Assembly: GCA_038736355.1 (NCBI GenBank) | Contig: JAVYML010000001.1 | Location: 368,908 to 432,907, forward strand | Length of the DNA: 64,000 nt | DNA from: Candidatus Hadarchaeales archaeon | GTDB taxonomy: Archaea > Hadarchaeota > Hadarchaeia > Hadarchaeales > WYZ-LMO6 | Direction of reading: 5' to 3' | In this document: one piece after another, positions 52,605-60,971 of the stretch | How positions within the stretch are numbered: the stretch's first letter is position 1 | How the letters are laid out: each line of letters starts with the position of its first letter | Notes under the pieces: generated by a model | What the model saw: the letters and a program-made list of their open reading frames with translations, nothing else | The model's database searches: none | Told to the model about the DNA's origin: nothing | Position numbers and translations under genes: made by a program

Positions 52605-53684
52605 ATGAAAACCGCCTACCTCCTCACCCTGCTTTCCAACACGGGAGTGGCCTTCTCCTCCATCCTCATTCCCCTCCTGAGCAAAGAGTTGGGACTCTCC
52701 TTTTTCCAACTGGGTCTGGTGGTGATGGGGTACGGTCTAGCCTCCGCCCTTTCTTATTTTATTTTCGGGAGGTTTTCGGACGCGATAGGAAGAAGGACCA
52801 TCTTCGTTAAGATGGGTCTGCTCCTCTGCTTCCCAACCTTTCTTTCCCAAGTACTGATAAGGGGCTTTGGCTCCATGCTCCTCATAAGGACCCTGGCCGG
52901 CTTTTGTTTGGGGATAGGTACTTTCCCCCTCCTAGCCTACCTTTCGGGGCTTCCGAGATACGAAGCCAGGGTTTGGCTCTTTGCAGGTTTCACCTCTCTG
53001 GGCTGGGCAGTGGGATATTTGGGCGCAGGTTTTCTTCCGAGTTATGGAGCGGCCTTCTTCCTTTCCTCCCTTTCCTTCCTCCTGGGCTTCTTCTTTTCCC
53101 TCTCTTTACCCGAAGTAAGAGCGGAGAGGAAAAATTTCTCTTTCCTAGCGGTGGTCAGGCGCAACTCAAAGATCTACCTCCATTACCTGTTGAGGCATAC
53201 GGGGGCCCAGTGCGTTTGGACGGTCTTTCCCATCTACCTGGTGGAACTGGGGGCAAGCAGGGGCTGGGTAGGCCTCCTCTATGCGCTGAATTGCGGCCTT
53301 CAGTTCTTCATCATGGCGGCCTTCAGCAGGATGAGGGAACCCCCAGACGACAGGATGCTGGTGAGGACGGGACTCATTCTTTCCACCGTCACCTTTTTAG
53401 CCTATTCCCTCGCCACTTCCTACCTCCACATCCTTCCCGTTCAGCCAGTGTTAGCCATCGCCTGGAGCACCCTCTATGTAGGTTCGCTGCTCTACCTCCT
53501 GAGGAGGAACGTGGAAAAAGCCACCTCCACGAGCCTCTTGGGATCCACCATCAGCGTGGCTGGGGTGATAGGACCCTTTTTGGGGGGTGCAGTTTCAGAG
53601 GTCTTCGGACTCAGAGCAGTGATGTTGACTGCCTTCGGTCTGAACTTAACAGCCACTTTACTGGCCCTTGGGGAAAAGGGCTAA
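52605..53684 (+). CDS. MFS transporter
   Basis: 359 residues with 11-12 membrane helices. The MFS loop 2-3 motif GRFSDAIGRRTIFVKMG (about 50-66) is clear, and helices such as LLIRTLAGFCLGIGTFPLLAYLSG and VAGVIGPFLGGAVSEVFGLRA follow. Substrate unknown; drug or metabolite efflux is typical. ATG at 52605; GATTATAAC about 30 bases upstream is a likely TATA box, and a longer frame to 52560 overlaps the DUF72 end. Confidence 0.88.
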   Translation: MKTAYLLTLLSNTGVAFSSILIPLLSKELGLSFFQLGLVVMGYGLASALSYFIFGRFSDAIGRRTIFVKMGLLLCFPTFLSQVLIRGFGSMLLIRTLAGFCLGIGTFPLLAYLSGLPRYEARVWLFAGFTSLGWAVGYLGAGFLPSYGAAFFLSSLSFLLGFFFSLSLPEVRAERKNFSFLAVVRRNSKIYLHYLLRHTGAQCVWTVFPIYLVELGASRGWVGLLYALNCGLQFFIMAAFSRMREPPDDRMLVRTGLILSTVTFLAYSLATSYLHILPVQPVLAIAWSTLYVGSLLYLLRRNVEKATSTSLLGSTISVAGVIGPFLGGAVSEVFGLRAVMLTAFGLNLTATLLALGEKG

Positions 53685-53698
53685 GCCTTTAAGCTTTT
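53685..53698 (+). promoter_or_regulatory. TATA box of flavodoxin gene
   Basis: GCCTTTAAGCTTTT centred about 26 bases before the ATG at 53717, implying a leaderless message. Confidence 0.45.
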
Positions 53699-53716
53699 CT
53701 CTATCTTTCTTTACTG

Positions 53717-54148
53717 ATGCCCGCAGTTGTCATTTACTATTCCAAAACGGGCAACACCAAGAAGATAGCGGAGGCCATAGCGAGGGGTGCCAAGGCTAGA
53801 TGCGAACCCGTGGAAAAAGCAGAGGAAGTCATGAAGGGGGCCGACCTCTTCTTCATAGGCACCCCCGTCCACTCCTTTGGACCTTCCAAGCCCATCCTGG
53901 AGTTTCTGAGGAAGACGGACTGGAGTGGAAAGAAGGTGGCCCTTTTCTGTACCTATGCTGGTCTGGGCAACAAGAGGACCCTGGGGAAGATGGCCAGGGA
54001 AATAGAGAAGAGGGGAGGGAAGGTAGTGGGGGAGTTCTGGTGCAAGGGGAGGTTCAAGTTCCTTAGGAAGGGAAAACCCGACGCGGAAGACGAAAGGAAG
54101 GCGGAGGAGTTCGGTAGGAAAGTGGTCTCCGGTCAAGGAACATCCTGA
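53717..54148 (+). CDS. flavodoxin
   Basis: 143 residues, FMN electron carrier: VVIYYSKTGNTKKIAEAIARG is the phosphate loop, GADLFFIGTPVHSFGPSKPILEF and VALFCTYAGLGNKRTLGKM are the isoalloxazine loops. A slightly short, basic form of the FldA/WrbA-like group. It is convergent with the DUF134 gene, overlapping it by 16 bases. Confidence 0.9.
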   Translation: MPAVVIYYSKTGNTKKIAEAIARGAKARCEPVEKAEEVMKGADLFFIGTPVHSFGPSKPILEFLRKTDWSGKKVALFCTYAGLGNKRTLGKMAREIEKRGGKVVGEFWCKGRFKFLRKGKPDAEDERKAEEFGRKVVSGQGTS

Positions 54149-54456
54149 TCCGACAAGATCACTATTCCCCTTCCCTCCACCAGCGCCCTCGCCAGCTTTT
54201 CCCTGGCGCCCTCCACCAGCCTCCAGGCCGTGTTTCTGGAGACCCCCATTCTCTTTCCCACCTCCTCTAGGGGGAGCTTCTCCAGCTCCGTCAGCCTGAG
54301 GGCTTCCACCTCCGCCACCTCCAGCGAGATAGGATCCCCACCGCAGCGTGGGAAGGGATGAAGCCTGCGAAGGGGAGGTAGGCATCCTACAACCACGGGC
54401 TTGGGGGGTCTTCCCACCCCTTTCCCACACCTCCTGCACCACCTGGGTCCCATCAT
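54133..54456 (-). CDS. DUF134 (UPF0251) HTH regulator
   Basis: About 107 residues: GPRWCRRCGKGVGRPPKPVV with two cysteines at the start, a second CGGD, then EALRLTELEKLPLEEVGKRMGVSRNTAWRLVEGAREKLARAL, a sigma-like HTH. DUF134 proteins often sit beside NifX/NifB-like and DUF5320 genes, as here. The start at 54456 (or the ATG at 54453) is chosen because the frame upstream is not protein-like. It is divergent from DUF5320 and probably controls that operon, perhaps sensing metal. Confidence 0.83.
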   Translation of the reverse strand: MMGPRWCRRCGKGVGRPPKPVVVGCLPPLRRLHPFPRCGGDPISLEVAEVEALRLTELEKLPLEEVGKRMGVSRNTAWRLVEGAREKLARALVEGRGIVILSDQDVP

Positions 54457-54527
54457 ATTGGGATTTATCACAAAACTTAAAAACCCCTCCGAGAACTTAT
54501 GTGAAATATCACGAAAGAGGGGAGAGA

Positions 54528-54731
54528 ATGTGGTGGGAGAAAAGGGGATGGTGGTGCCCCAGACATCCCTGGCCCCCGGCCTGGGCAAGGTGCTGGCAGC
54601 CTGGATGGTACCCGCCCGCCTACCCTAGCAAGGAGGAGGAGCTGAGGGTCCTCGAGGAGATGAAGGAGGAACTGGGGAAAGAACTCAGGGAGATAAGCAG
54701 GAAAATAGAGGAACTGAAGGGCGGGAAGTGA
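54528..54731 (+). CDS. DUF5320 family small protein
   Basis: 67 residues. The first half is rich in Trp, Pro and aromatic residues (MWWEKRGWWCPRHPWPPAW, with a Cys-x3-... metal-like pattern), the second half a coiled coil (EELRVLEEMKEELGKELREI). This is the DUF5320 pattern, commonly linked to NifX-like proteins and DUF134. The ATG follows GGGGAGAG. The next codon after its stop is the ATG of a NifX-like remnant. Confidence 0.75.
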   Translation: MWWEKRGWWCPRHPWPPAWARCWQPGWYPPAYPSKEEELRVLEEMKEELGKELREISRKIEELKGGK

Positions 54732-54806
54732 ATGCTGGTGGCGGTGGCGACGCTGGACAAGGAAGGTCCGGAGGCTAGGATTTCCCCCGAATTCGGGGGG
54801 AGGTAG
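54732..54806 (+). pseudogene. NifX/dinitrogenase cofactor-like remnant
   Basis: Begins LVAVATLDKEGPEARISPEFGG, the start of small Fe-Mo-cofactor-binding-like (NifX/NafY-domain) proteins (usual: IAVAT...VSPHFGR), then stops at TAG after 24 codons. The normal protein is 100-120 residues. No other frame resumes the family downstream; the permease starts within 30 bases. It is probably truncated by a deletion. Confidence 0.6.
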
Positions 54807-54834
54807 GGCCTGGGGGTCGAACCAGGGGAAAAGG

Positions 54835-55862
54835 ATGCCGAACCGCAAGACTCTCCTGACCGTACTCGCCTGGTTCCTCCTCCTCTTCGGTCTCTTCACC
54901 ATAGTTTACCACAGGGTAACGGGACATCCCCTCGCACCCGTCTACAGGTACGGGGACCTAAAGTCCTACCACCCCGTTCTCATTCCCTTCGTGTACCTCG
55001 CCAGCTACCTCACCAGAGCCTGGGGGGCCTTCCTCTTCGCCTTCATGCTGGGGGGCATGATAGAGGCCTTCGTCCCCAGGGAGAAAATGAAGGGCTACCT
55101 CTCAAGCAAGAGCCTCAGGTCCTACGTGCTGGCCGCCCTCTTCGCCCCCGTTCTGGCCGTGTGCTCCTGCGCCATGATTCCCATCTTCGGGGGCATCCTA
55201 GCCGCGGGAGCGGGCATAGGGCCGGCCCTGACCTTTCTCCTGATGGCCCCCGCCGGAAACTTCCTCGCCATCCTGTTCACCTCCGAGCTCATCTCCCCTG
55301 TAATGGCGGGAGCACGCTTCGCCTTCGCCTTCCTGGGAGCCGTCTTTTCATCGGCCTGCTGACGGCCAGGACGAACTGGGCCAAGAAAGTAGAGGAGAAG
55401 TTCGCCGGGATTTCCATAGCGAAAGCGGAGGAAATGGGGGAAAGGGACTTCCGAGAAAAGTCCATCAGCTCCCTATACGAGGCGTACGCCCTTCTGAGAA
55501 TGATCCTGCCCTACCTGCTCCTGGGAGTGGCGGTGGTGAGCTTCATCGACGCCTACCTTCCAAGGGAGGCTGTGGGGAACTACCTGAGGGGAGGCCTAGG
55601 CATCTTTCTAGGGGCGACGATAGGGGTTCCCCTCTACACCCCCACGCTGGTGGAGGTGTTCTTCGTAAAGGCCCTTCTGAACTCAGGGATGTCTTCCAGC
55701 GCCGCCCTGGCCTTCCTGCTCGGTGCCCCCATGTCCTCCGTGCCCTCCATGATGGGGGTCTCGAGGATCGTGGGGTGGAGGACGGTGGCGACCTATGCCC
55801 TGCTCGCAGTCCTCTGGGCCATGATAGCGGGCTTCGCATACTTCATATTAACAGAAGGATAG
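54835..55862 (+). pseudogene. COG0701-type permease with a frameshift
   Basis: Two overlapping frames together encode a complete permease of about 340 residues (DUF318/COG0701, ArsP-like). The first (54835-55362) has the helix with AVCSCAMIPIFGGILAAGAG and stops early; the second carries IGLLTARTNWAKKVEEKF, then EAYALLRMILPYLLLGVAVV and GVPLYTPTLVEVFFVKALL to the stop at 55862. The break is in the T run at 55346-55349: one missing T would join GAVF to FIGLLTAR. A sequencing error, a ribosomal slip and a real mutation are all possible. The family is linked to heavy-metal or methylarsenic export, and it is paired with a redox-active thioredoxin-like gene. Confidence 0.75.
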
Positions 55863-55878
55863 AAGGGAGGTGAGAGGA

Positions 55879-56115
55879 ATGAAAATAGAAGTCTTCGGAG
55901 TGGGATGCCCCAAGTGCAAGAAGACCGAGGAGAACTGCAGGCGAGCGGTGAAGGAACTGGGTCTCAAAGCGGAGGTAACGCACGTGTACGACCAAGCGGA
56001 GATGGTGAAGAGGGGGATCACGAGCAGCCCCGCGGTGGTGATCGACGGGAAGCTGAAGGTGGCTGGAAGGGTTCCTGAGGTGGAGGAAATCAAGAAGTGG
56101 CTGGCCTCCAAGTAG
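55879..56115 (+). CDS. redox-active disulfide (thioredoxin-like) protein
   Basis: 78 residues: KIEVFGVGCPKCKKTEENCRRAVKEL has the CPKC redox site; TSSPAVVIDGKLKVAGRVP is the cis-proline loop. It matches the small archaeal MTH895-type thioredoxins found next to COG0701 permeases. ATG after GGAGGTGAGAGGA. By context it may donate electrons to or regulate the permease cysteines. Confidence 0.87.
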   Translation: MKIEVFGVGCPKCKKTEENCRRAVKELGLKAEVTHVYDQAEMVKRGITSSPAVVIDGKLKVAGRVPEVEEIKKWLASK

Positions 56116-56180
56116 AAACAACTTGGGGTGAGGGGGAGGAGTACCAGAGTCTGAGGGTCTGGCCGGCTTAAATCTCGGGA

Positions 56181-56193
56181 TTTTATTTATACT
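56181..56193 (+). promoter_or_regulatory. TATA box of DUF5661 gene
   Basis: TTTTATTTATACT centred about 26 bases upstream of the ATG at 56213. Confidence 0.45.
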
Positions 56194-56212
56194 CTAAGCC
56201 CTCAGGCAGGAG

Positions 56213-56503
56213 ATGGTGAGAAAAAAGATCAGTCTGGAGGAGGCGAGGAAGATCGGGGAGCAACTGGGACTGGACTGGAAGGACTTCGACGTGGAGCAGT
56301 TCAGGTACGGAATGGAGGTGGAGCTAGAGCATGGAAAGAGGGATCCCGAAACCAATGTCACGAACGACGACCTTCTCCTCACCGGAAAAATCGCCCTGGC
56401 CCACCTGCGCGAGTTCCCCGACTACTACTTCAGGCTGAAGAAGATGGAAAAGGAAGCAGAGGAGTACTGGAAGAGGAGGAAGGGTCGAGGGAAAAAGAAA
56501 TGA
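56213..56503 (+). CDS. DUF5661 family protein
   Basis: 96 residues: KISLEEARKIGEQLGLDWKD, FDVEQFRYGMEVELEHGKRD, PETNVTNDDLLLTGKIALAHLREFPDYY and a basic tail. This is the DUF5661 pattern; function unknown. It is soluble and helical. The ATG follows AGGCAGGAG, and the ATG of the alcohol dehydrogenase overlaps its stop. Confidence 0.75.
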   Translation: MVRKKISLEEARKIGEQLGLDWKDFDVEQFRYGMEVELEHGKRDPETNVTNDDLLLTGKIALAHLREFPDYYFRLKKMEKEAEEYWKRRKGRGKKK

Positions 56504-57516
56504 GGGCGGCGGTCCTCAGGAGGACGGCCCCAGCGGAGGAGTCCCCCCTCTCGCTGGAGGAGCTTCCCACGCCTTCACCCGATGAGGGGGAGATCCTGAT
56601 CAGGATCTCGGTGTGTGGAATTTGCAGGACCGAGCTCGACGAGGTGGAAGGAAGGCTCAAACCAAAGCTTCCCGTCATCCCCGGGCACCAGGTGGTGGGG
56701 AGGGTGGAGGAACTGGGTCGGGGTGCCTCGGGTTACGAGAAGGGGGAGAGGGTGGGGGTAGCCTGGATCTACTGGGCCTGCGGGAAGTGCAGGTTCTGCA
56801 CCCGGGGGATGGAGAACCTCTGTCCCGAGTTCATGGGGACGGGGTGTGATGTCGATGGGGGGTACGCGGAGTACATGGTGGTACCGCAAGGTTTCGCCTA
56901 TCCCCTTCCACCCACCTTTCGGGACACGGAGGCTGCCCCCCTCCTCTGCGGAGGGGCCATTGGGTACCGGGCCCTGAGACTGACGGGAATGAAGGATGGG
57001 GATATCATAGGACTATACGGATACGGTTCCTCCGCCCATCTCGTCCACCAACTCATCAGATACCTCTTTCCTTCTTCTGAGGTCTACGTTTTCACCAGGA
57101 GGAGAGGGGACGGGCCGAGTGAGCTGGCTAGAAGGCAAGGGGCCGATTGGGTGGGGGAAACGGGGGATACACCCCCCAAGAAACTCCACTGCGCCATCGA
57201 CACCACTCCGACCGGAGAAACGGTGAAGGAGGCCCTGAGGAACCTGGAAAAGGGAGGAAGGTTGGTGATGAACCTGATAAGGAAGGAAACACCCATCCCC
57301 GAACTCGACTATACCTCACACCTCTGGGAGGAAAAGGAGATGAAGAGCGTCGCCAACATCACCAGGGAGGATGTGAAGGAGTTCCTGAAGGTTGCCGCGG
57401 AAATCCCCTTGAGGCCAGAGGTGAAGGAATTCAGGCTGGAGGAAGCCAATCGGGCCCTGCTCGCCTTGAAGAGGGGGGAATACAGGGGGAGCGGGGTACT
57501 GAGGATAAGGGCTTAA
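56500..57516 (+). CDS. zinc-dependent alcohol dehydrogenase
   Basis: 338 residues, medium-chain dehydrogenase. Catalytic zinc C39 (VCGICRTEL) and H63 (PGHQVVGRV); the usual GHE is GHQ, as in one ADH subgroup. Structural zinc Cys 94, 97, 100 and 108 (ACGKCRFCTRGMENLC). The nucleotide fold has IGLYGYGSSAHLVHQLIRYL; the turn is GYGSSA, not GxGxxG. Substrate unknown. Its ATG overlaps the DUF5661 stop, and the radical SAM gene follows after 15 bases. Confidence 0.9.
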   Translation: MRAAVLRRTAPAEESPLSLEELPTPSPDEGEILIRISVCGICRTELDEVEGRLKPKLPVIPGHQVVGRVEELGRGASGYEKGERVGVAWIYWACGKCRFCTRGMENLCPEFMGTGCDVDGGYAEYMVVPQGFAYPLPPTFRDTEAAPLLCGGAIGYRALRLTGMKDGDIIGLYGYGSSAHLVHQLIRYLFPSSEVYVFTRRRGDGPSELARRQGADWVGETGDTPPKKLHCAIDTTPTGETVKEALRNLEKGGRLVMNLIRKETPIPELDYTSHLWEEKEMKSVANITREDVKEFLKVAAEIPLRPEVKEFRLEEANRALLALKRGEYRGSGVLRIRA

Positions 57517-57531
57517 GCTCCTCCCAAAAAT

Positions 57532-58752
57532 ATGGGGAGGAAATTTTCCGGGAAGTTCAAGATTTCGAACCGACTCGACTCCTGCCTGGATTGTGGCTTC
57601 TGCACCCTTCAAATCGCCTGCCCTGGAGAGAGCAAGTGCACCGGTTGTGGTGCCTGTGTATTGGCTTGTCCCCACTCCTCCAAGGTATTGGAAGAAAGGG
57701 AAGAGGAAAGGGAAGGTGTGAGGATCTCGGTAAACGGTGAGAGTTTCCATGTTCCGGAGCGTGTGACGGTTTTGAGGGCTTTGGAGTTCCTCGGATTCAA
57801 GGTCTCCTCCCTCCCTTGGGAGGAAGGGATTTTCGCCCCCTGCAGGACGGGAGGTTGCTGGGCCTGCTCGGTGGTGATCGATGGGGAACTCAAACCCAGC
57901 TGTATTACCCCCGTTCGTGAGGGTATGTCCATCCTGACGGATACTTCAGGCTTCAAACCCCTCCGCCTGGTTTCGGGTTTTCAGGGGCATCCCGTTGGAG
58001 GGGTGGGGACACCTTACTGGCTCAAGTCGGGACTCAGGTATGTGGAGGCTGCTTGCTTCGCCCACGGATGTATCCTGCGCTGCCCCAGCTGCCAGAACTG
58101 GCACCTCACCTATTCCTCGATCGAGAGCCCGCTCACCCCGGAAAGAGCGGCTGCCCTCATGAAGAAAACGAGGGAAAGGTTTGGGGTGAACAGGATGGCC
58201 ATAAGCGGTGGGGAACCCACCCTTAACAGGAAATGGTTACTCGAGTATCTCAGGAATCTGAAGGGGATGAACCAGGATCCCGAGGCCAGATTGCACGTGG
58301 ATACCAATGCGACGGTACTGACGAGGGACTACATAGACGAACTGGTTGAGGCCGGCATGACCGACATAGGGGTGGATCTCAAGGGATTGGAGCTGGAGAC
58401 CTTCTGCAGGATAACGGGGGTGGAAGAAAGGCTTGCCCGTGAACTCCAAAAGACCGAGTGGAGTGCGGCCGAATACTTCATCAAAGAATACTATCCAGAA
58501 GTCTTCGTGGGGATAGGGATTCCCTACAACCCTTCCTTCATCTCCCTCGAAGAGGTGGAGAGGATGGGGGAGAAAATAGCCAAGTGGGACCCGGAGGTTC
58601 AGGTCTGTGCCCTCGATTACAGGGCCGAGTTCAGGGCCAGGGGACTCAGAAAACCCACTTATCAGCAAATGCTGGAAGTCAAGAGGGTTTTAGAAGAAGC
58701 CGGATTGAGATGTGTCATCTGTCAGACGGAGCGCGGTCATGTCGGTCCTTGA
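57532..58752 (+). CDS. ferredoxin / [2Fe-2S] / radical SAM fusion enzyme
   Basis: 406 residues. An N-terminal dicluster ferredoxin (Cys 18, 21, 24, 30 and 36, 39, 42, 46) is followed by a plant-type [2Fe-2S] domain (CRTGGCWACSVVIDG with Cys 104, 109, 112, and Cys 124) and a radical SAM domain of the PflA/AmrS group with HGCILRCPSCQNW (Cys 180, 184, 187) and MAISGGEPTLNRKWLLEYL. Electrons could pass from the ferredoxin and 2Fe-2S clusters to the SAM cluster. The product or target is unknown. Position between an alcohol dehydrogenase and a sirtuin does not settle this. The radical SAM and the sirtuin genes overlap by 14 bases. Confidence 0.85.
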   Translation: MGRKFSGKFKISNRLDSCLDCGFCTLQIACPGESKCTGCGACVLACPHSSKVLEEREEEREGVRISVNGESFHVPERVTVLRALEFLGFKVSSLPWEEGIFAPCRTGGCWACSVVIDGELKPSCITPVREGMSILTDTSGFKPLRLVSGFQGHPVGGVGTPYWLKSGLRYVEAACFAHGCILRCPSCQNWHLTYSSIESPLTPERAAALMKKTRERFGVNRMAISGGEPTLNRKWLLEYLRNLKGMNQDPEARLHVDTNATVLTRDYIDELVEAGMTDIGVDLKGLELETFCRITGVEERLARELQKTEWSAAEYFIKEYYPEVFVGIGIPYNPSFISLEEVERMGEKIAKWDPEVQVCALDYRAEFRARGLRKPTYQQMLEVKRVLEEAGLRCVICQTERGHVGP

Positions 58753-59491
58753 AGGTTGGATGGAAAGGCTGGGCTTGAAACCCAGCCGGAAACTCGTGGC
58801 GGTGGTGCTAACGGGGGCCGGGGTTTCGGCCGAAAGCGGGGTACCCATCTTCAGGGGACCCGGATCCCTTTGGGAACTTCCGGAAGCGAGAAAACTCGCG
58901 GCCAGGGCCAGACCCCCTTGGAACAACCGGGGCACTTGGGAGTTTTACGAGTGGAGGAGGCAGCTCGTTTCCAGATGTAAACCCAATCCTGCCCATTTGG
59001 TGATAGCGGAGATGGAAAGGTACTTCGAGGATTTCACCCTGATCACCCAGAACGTGGACGGTCTCCATCAGAGGGCGGGAAGCAGGAGGGTTTTCGAGTT
59101 ACATGGGAGCATGTGGAAGGGAAGGTGTCCGAAGTGCGAGGAAATCGTGGATCTCCCGGAAACCCCCCTTCCCGAGCTTCCTCCCAAACACTCCTGTGGA
59201 ACCCCCATGCGACCCCATGTGGTCCAGTTCGGGGAACCCGTCGATCGGCTGGCCCTCACGGAAGGAATAAAAGCCAGCTCCAAGGCCGACCTCTTCTTCG
59301 TGGTGGGTACCTCGGCCGTTGTTCACCCGGCCGCTGGACTCCCCTTCCTAGCCCTGGAAAGCGGGGCAAAGGTGATAGAAATCAATCCCACGGAAACTCC
59401 CCTAACCCCGTACGTCACCCTTTCTCTGAGGGGGAAGGCTGGGGAAATCTTGCCCAAGCTCTGGAGGGAATTCCTTTCGAAGGAAGCCTGA
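58739..59491 (+). CDS. sirtuin, NAD-dependent deacetylase
   Basis: 250 residues. NAD motifs GAGVSAESGVPIFRG and TQNVDGLHQRAGS; the catalytic His is at about 122 in ELHGSMW. The zinc site has C130-P-K-C133 but, in the second pair, only one cysteine (HSCGTPMRP, C153); the usual first partner is Lys or His (H151), so zinc may be weakly bound or bound by His. The ATG at 58739 lies inside the previous gene; a GTG nine codons upstream is also in frame. Confidence 0.9.
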   Translation: MSVLEGWMERLGLKPSRKLVAVVLTGAGVSAESGVPIFRGPGSLWELPEARKLAARARPPWNNRGTWEFYEWRRQLVSRCKPNPAHLVIAEMERYFEDFTLITQNVDGLHQRAGSRRVFELHGSMWKGRCPKCEEIVDLPETPLPELPPKHSCGTPMRPHVVQFGEPVDRLALTEGIKASSKADLFFVVGTSAVVHPAAGLPFLALESGAKVIEINPTETPLTPYVTLSLRGKAGEILPKLWREFLSKEA

Positions 59492-59498
59492 GGCAAGA

Positions 59499-60734
59499 TC
59501 ACTCGTAGACCTTTTCCTCGGTTCTATCTGCCTCTGCAGCATCGGCCTCCACATCCCTAGAAGCTTGGGGGGCCTGCAAGAATTCCCTGTAGAATTCGTG
59601 TTGGATGATGAGATCCATGATCTCGTTAGTTCCCGTCCAAATCATGGCCAGCCTCATGTCCCTCAACAGGCGTTCCACGGGAAAGACCGTGGTGTAACCT
59701 ATCCCCCCGAGGATCTGCATGGCATGGTTCACCACCTGCCAAGCGGCCTCTGTGGAAAACTTCTTGGACTCAGAAACCAACCTCCTCACACGTCCAGGTT
59801 CTTCCCCCGCATCTATGGCCCTAGCGGTGAGATGGACCAAGCCCCTAGCCGCATCCAAGAGGGTGAGGCTATCCGCTATCTTGAAGCTCACCGCCTGAAA
59901 ACTCCTTATCTTCTGTCCGAAGGCCTTTCGCTTGTCGGCGTACCTAGCAGCCACCTCGAGGGCTGCCCTCGCCATGCCGATGGAACCTGCGGCCGTGGTC
60001 ATCCTTTCCGGGATCATCATGTGCCAGAACACTTCCGCCCCACCGTTTTCCTTCCCTATTATGTTCTCCGCCGGTACCTTCACATCCCTGAAGTATACCC
60101 TTCCGGCACCCCCTCCCCTCGTACCCATCAGTCCATAGATGTACTGAACCTCTACGCCGGGCCCCCTTTCCACCACGAAACAGGTAAGGGCCTTGTGGGA
60201 GGGTGCGGAAGGATCCGTACGGGCGTAAACGAGGAAGAGATCCGCCCCTTCGGCTCCTACGATGAAGCGCTTCTGTCCGTGAAGAATATAGGTATCTCTC
60301 TCCTTTCTGGCGACGGTAGTGGTCCCAAAAAAATCCGAACCTCCCCTGGGTTCCGTGAGGGCCTCGGCCACCGTCAACTTTCCCTCCAGCACGGGACGCA
60401 ACCATTTTTCCTTCTGCTCCGGGGTACCGAACTTGTTCAGGGCCTCACCCACGATGCTCACAAGGGAATAGAGACAGGCCAGGGAGGCTCCCAGCACCCC
60501 CACTTCCTCCAGCGCTATGACTTCTTCCTCCCATCCCAGTCCCCTTCCTCCGTATTCCTTGGGGAAACGAAGACCCAGTAGCCTGCGACGGGCAGCCTCC
60601 TCCAGGAAGACCCTGGGATAACGCACCCTTTCGGCATCCATGTCCAGGAGAAGTTGTCTGGGAACCCATTTCACGAACTCACGCACTTCTTCCCTGAGCT
60701 TTCTCTGCTCCGGTGAGAGGAGGGCTTCAATCAT
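59499..60734 (-). CDS. acyl-CoA dehydrogenase
   Basis: 411 residues, FAD flavoenzyme. [44 protein letters not shown] (flavin and substrate binding), [24 protein letters not shown], and a C-terminal [14 protein letters not shown] of the LCAD/IVD-like type, where the glutamate base lies earlier than in MCAD. The chain-length preference cannot be told. The last 20 residues are an acidic tail. It lies opposite to a 4-hydroxybutyryl-CoA dehydratase gene, so it may take part in the same short-chain CoA metabolism. Confidence 0.92.
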   Translation of the reverse strand: MIEALLSPEQRKLREEVREFVKWVPRQLLLDMDAERVRYPRVFLEEAARRRLLGLRFPKEYGGRGLGWEEEVIALEEVGVLGASLACLYSLVSIVGEALNKFGTPEQKEKWLRPVLEGKLTVAEALTEPRGGSDFFGTTTVARKERDTYILHGQKRFIVGAEGADLFLVYARTDPSAPSHKALTCFVVERGPGVEVQYIYGLMGTRGGGAGRVYFRDVKVPAENIIGKENGGAEVFWHMMIPERMTTAAGSIGMARAALEVAARYADKRKAFGQKIRSFQAVSFKIADSLTLLDAARGLVHLTARAIDAGEEPGRVRRLVSESKKFSTEAAWQVVNHAMQILGGIGYTTVFPVERLLRDMRLAMIWTGTNEIMDLIIQHEFYREFLQAPQASRDVEADAAEADRTEEKVYE

Positions 60735-60971
60735 TCTCCCAAGTTCAAAACCGTTGGAGGATATTTATCCCTATTCCATAGAAAGGGAGGGGAGCGATGA
60801 AGAGAAGAGGGTTAGGCGATCCATGAGCTCGCAAGGTATTTCTGAGCTCCCCTTCTAACAAATCGTTTATCGCCATCATCCAAACGAGGATTAAGGCTGT
60901 GATCTTCGGGAATACGGAACGTCCAATTCCTCAGCATTTTATACACCATTTCCAAAGGTAAAGAGAGGAAC
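60735..60971. other. divergent intergenic region
   Basis: About 237 bases with no gene I can support. Contains only short frames (for example from ATG at 60798). TTTTATAC at about 60938-60945 lies roughly 30 bases before the ATG of the dehydratase gene and is a likely TATA box. Confidence 0.4.
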
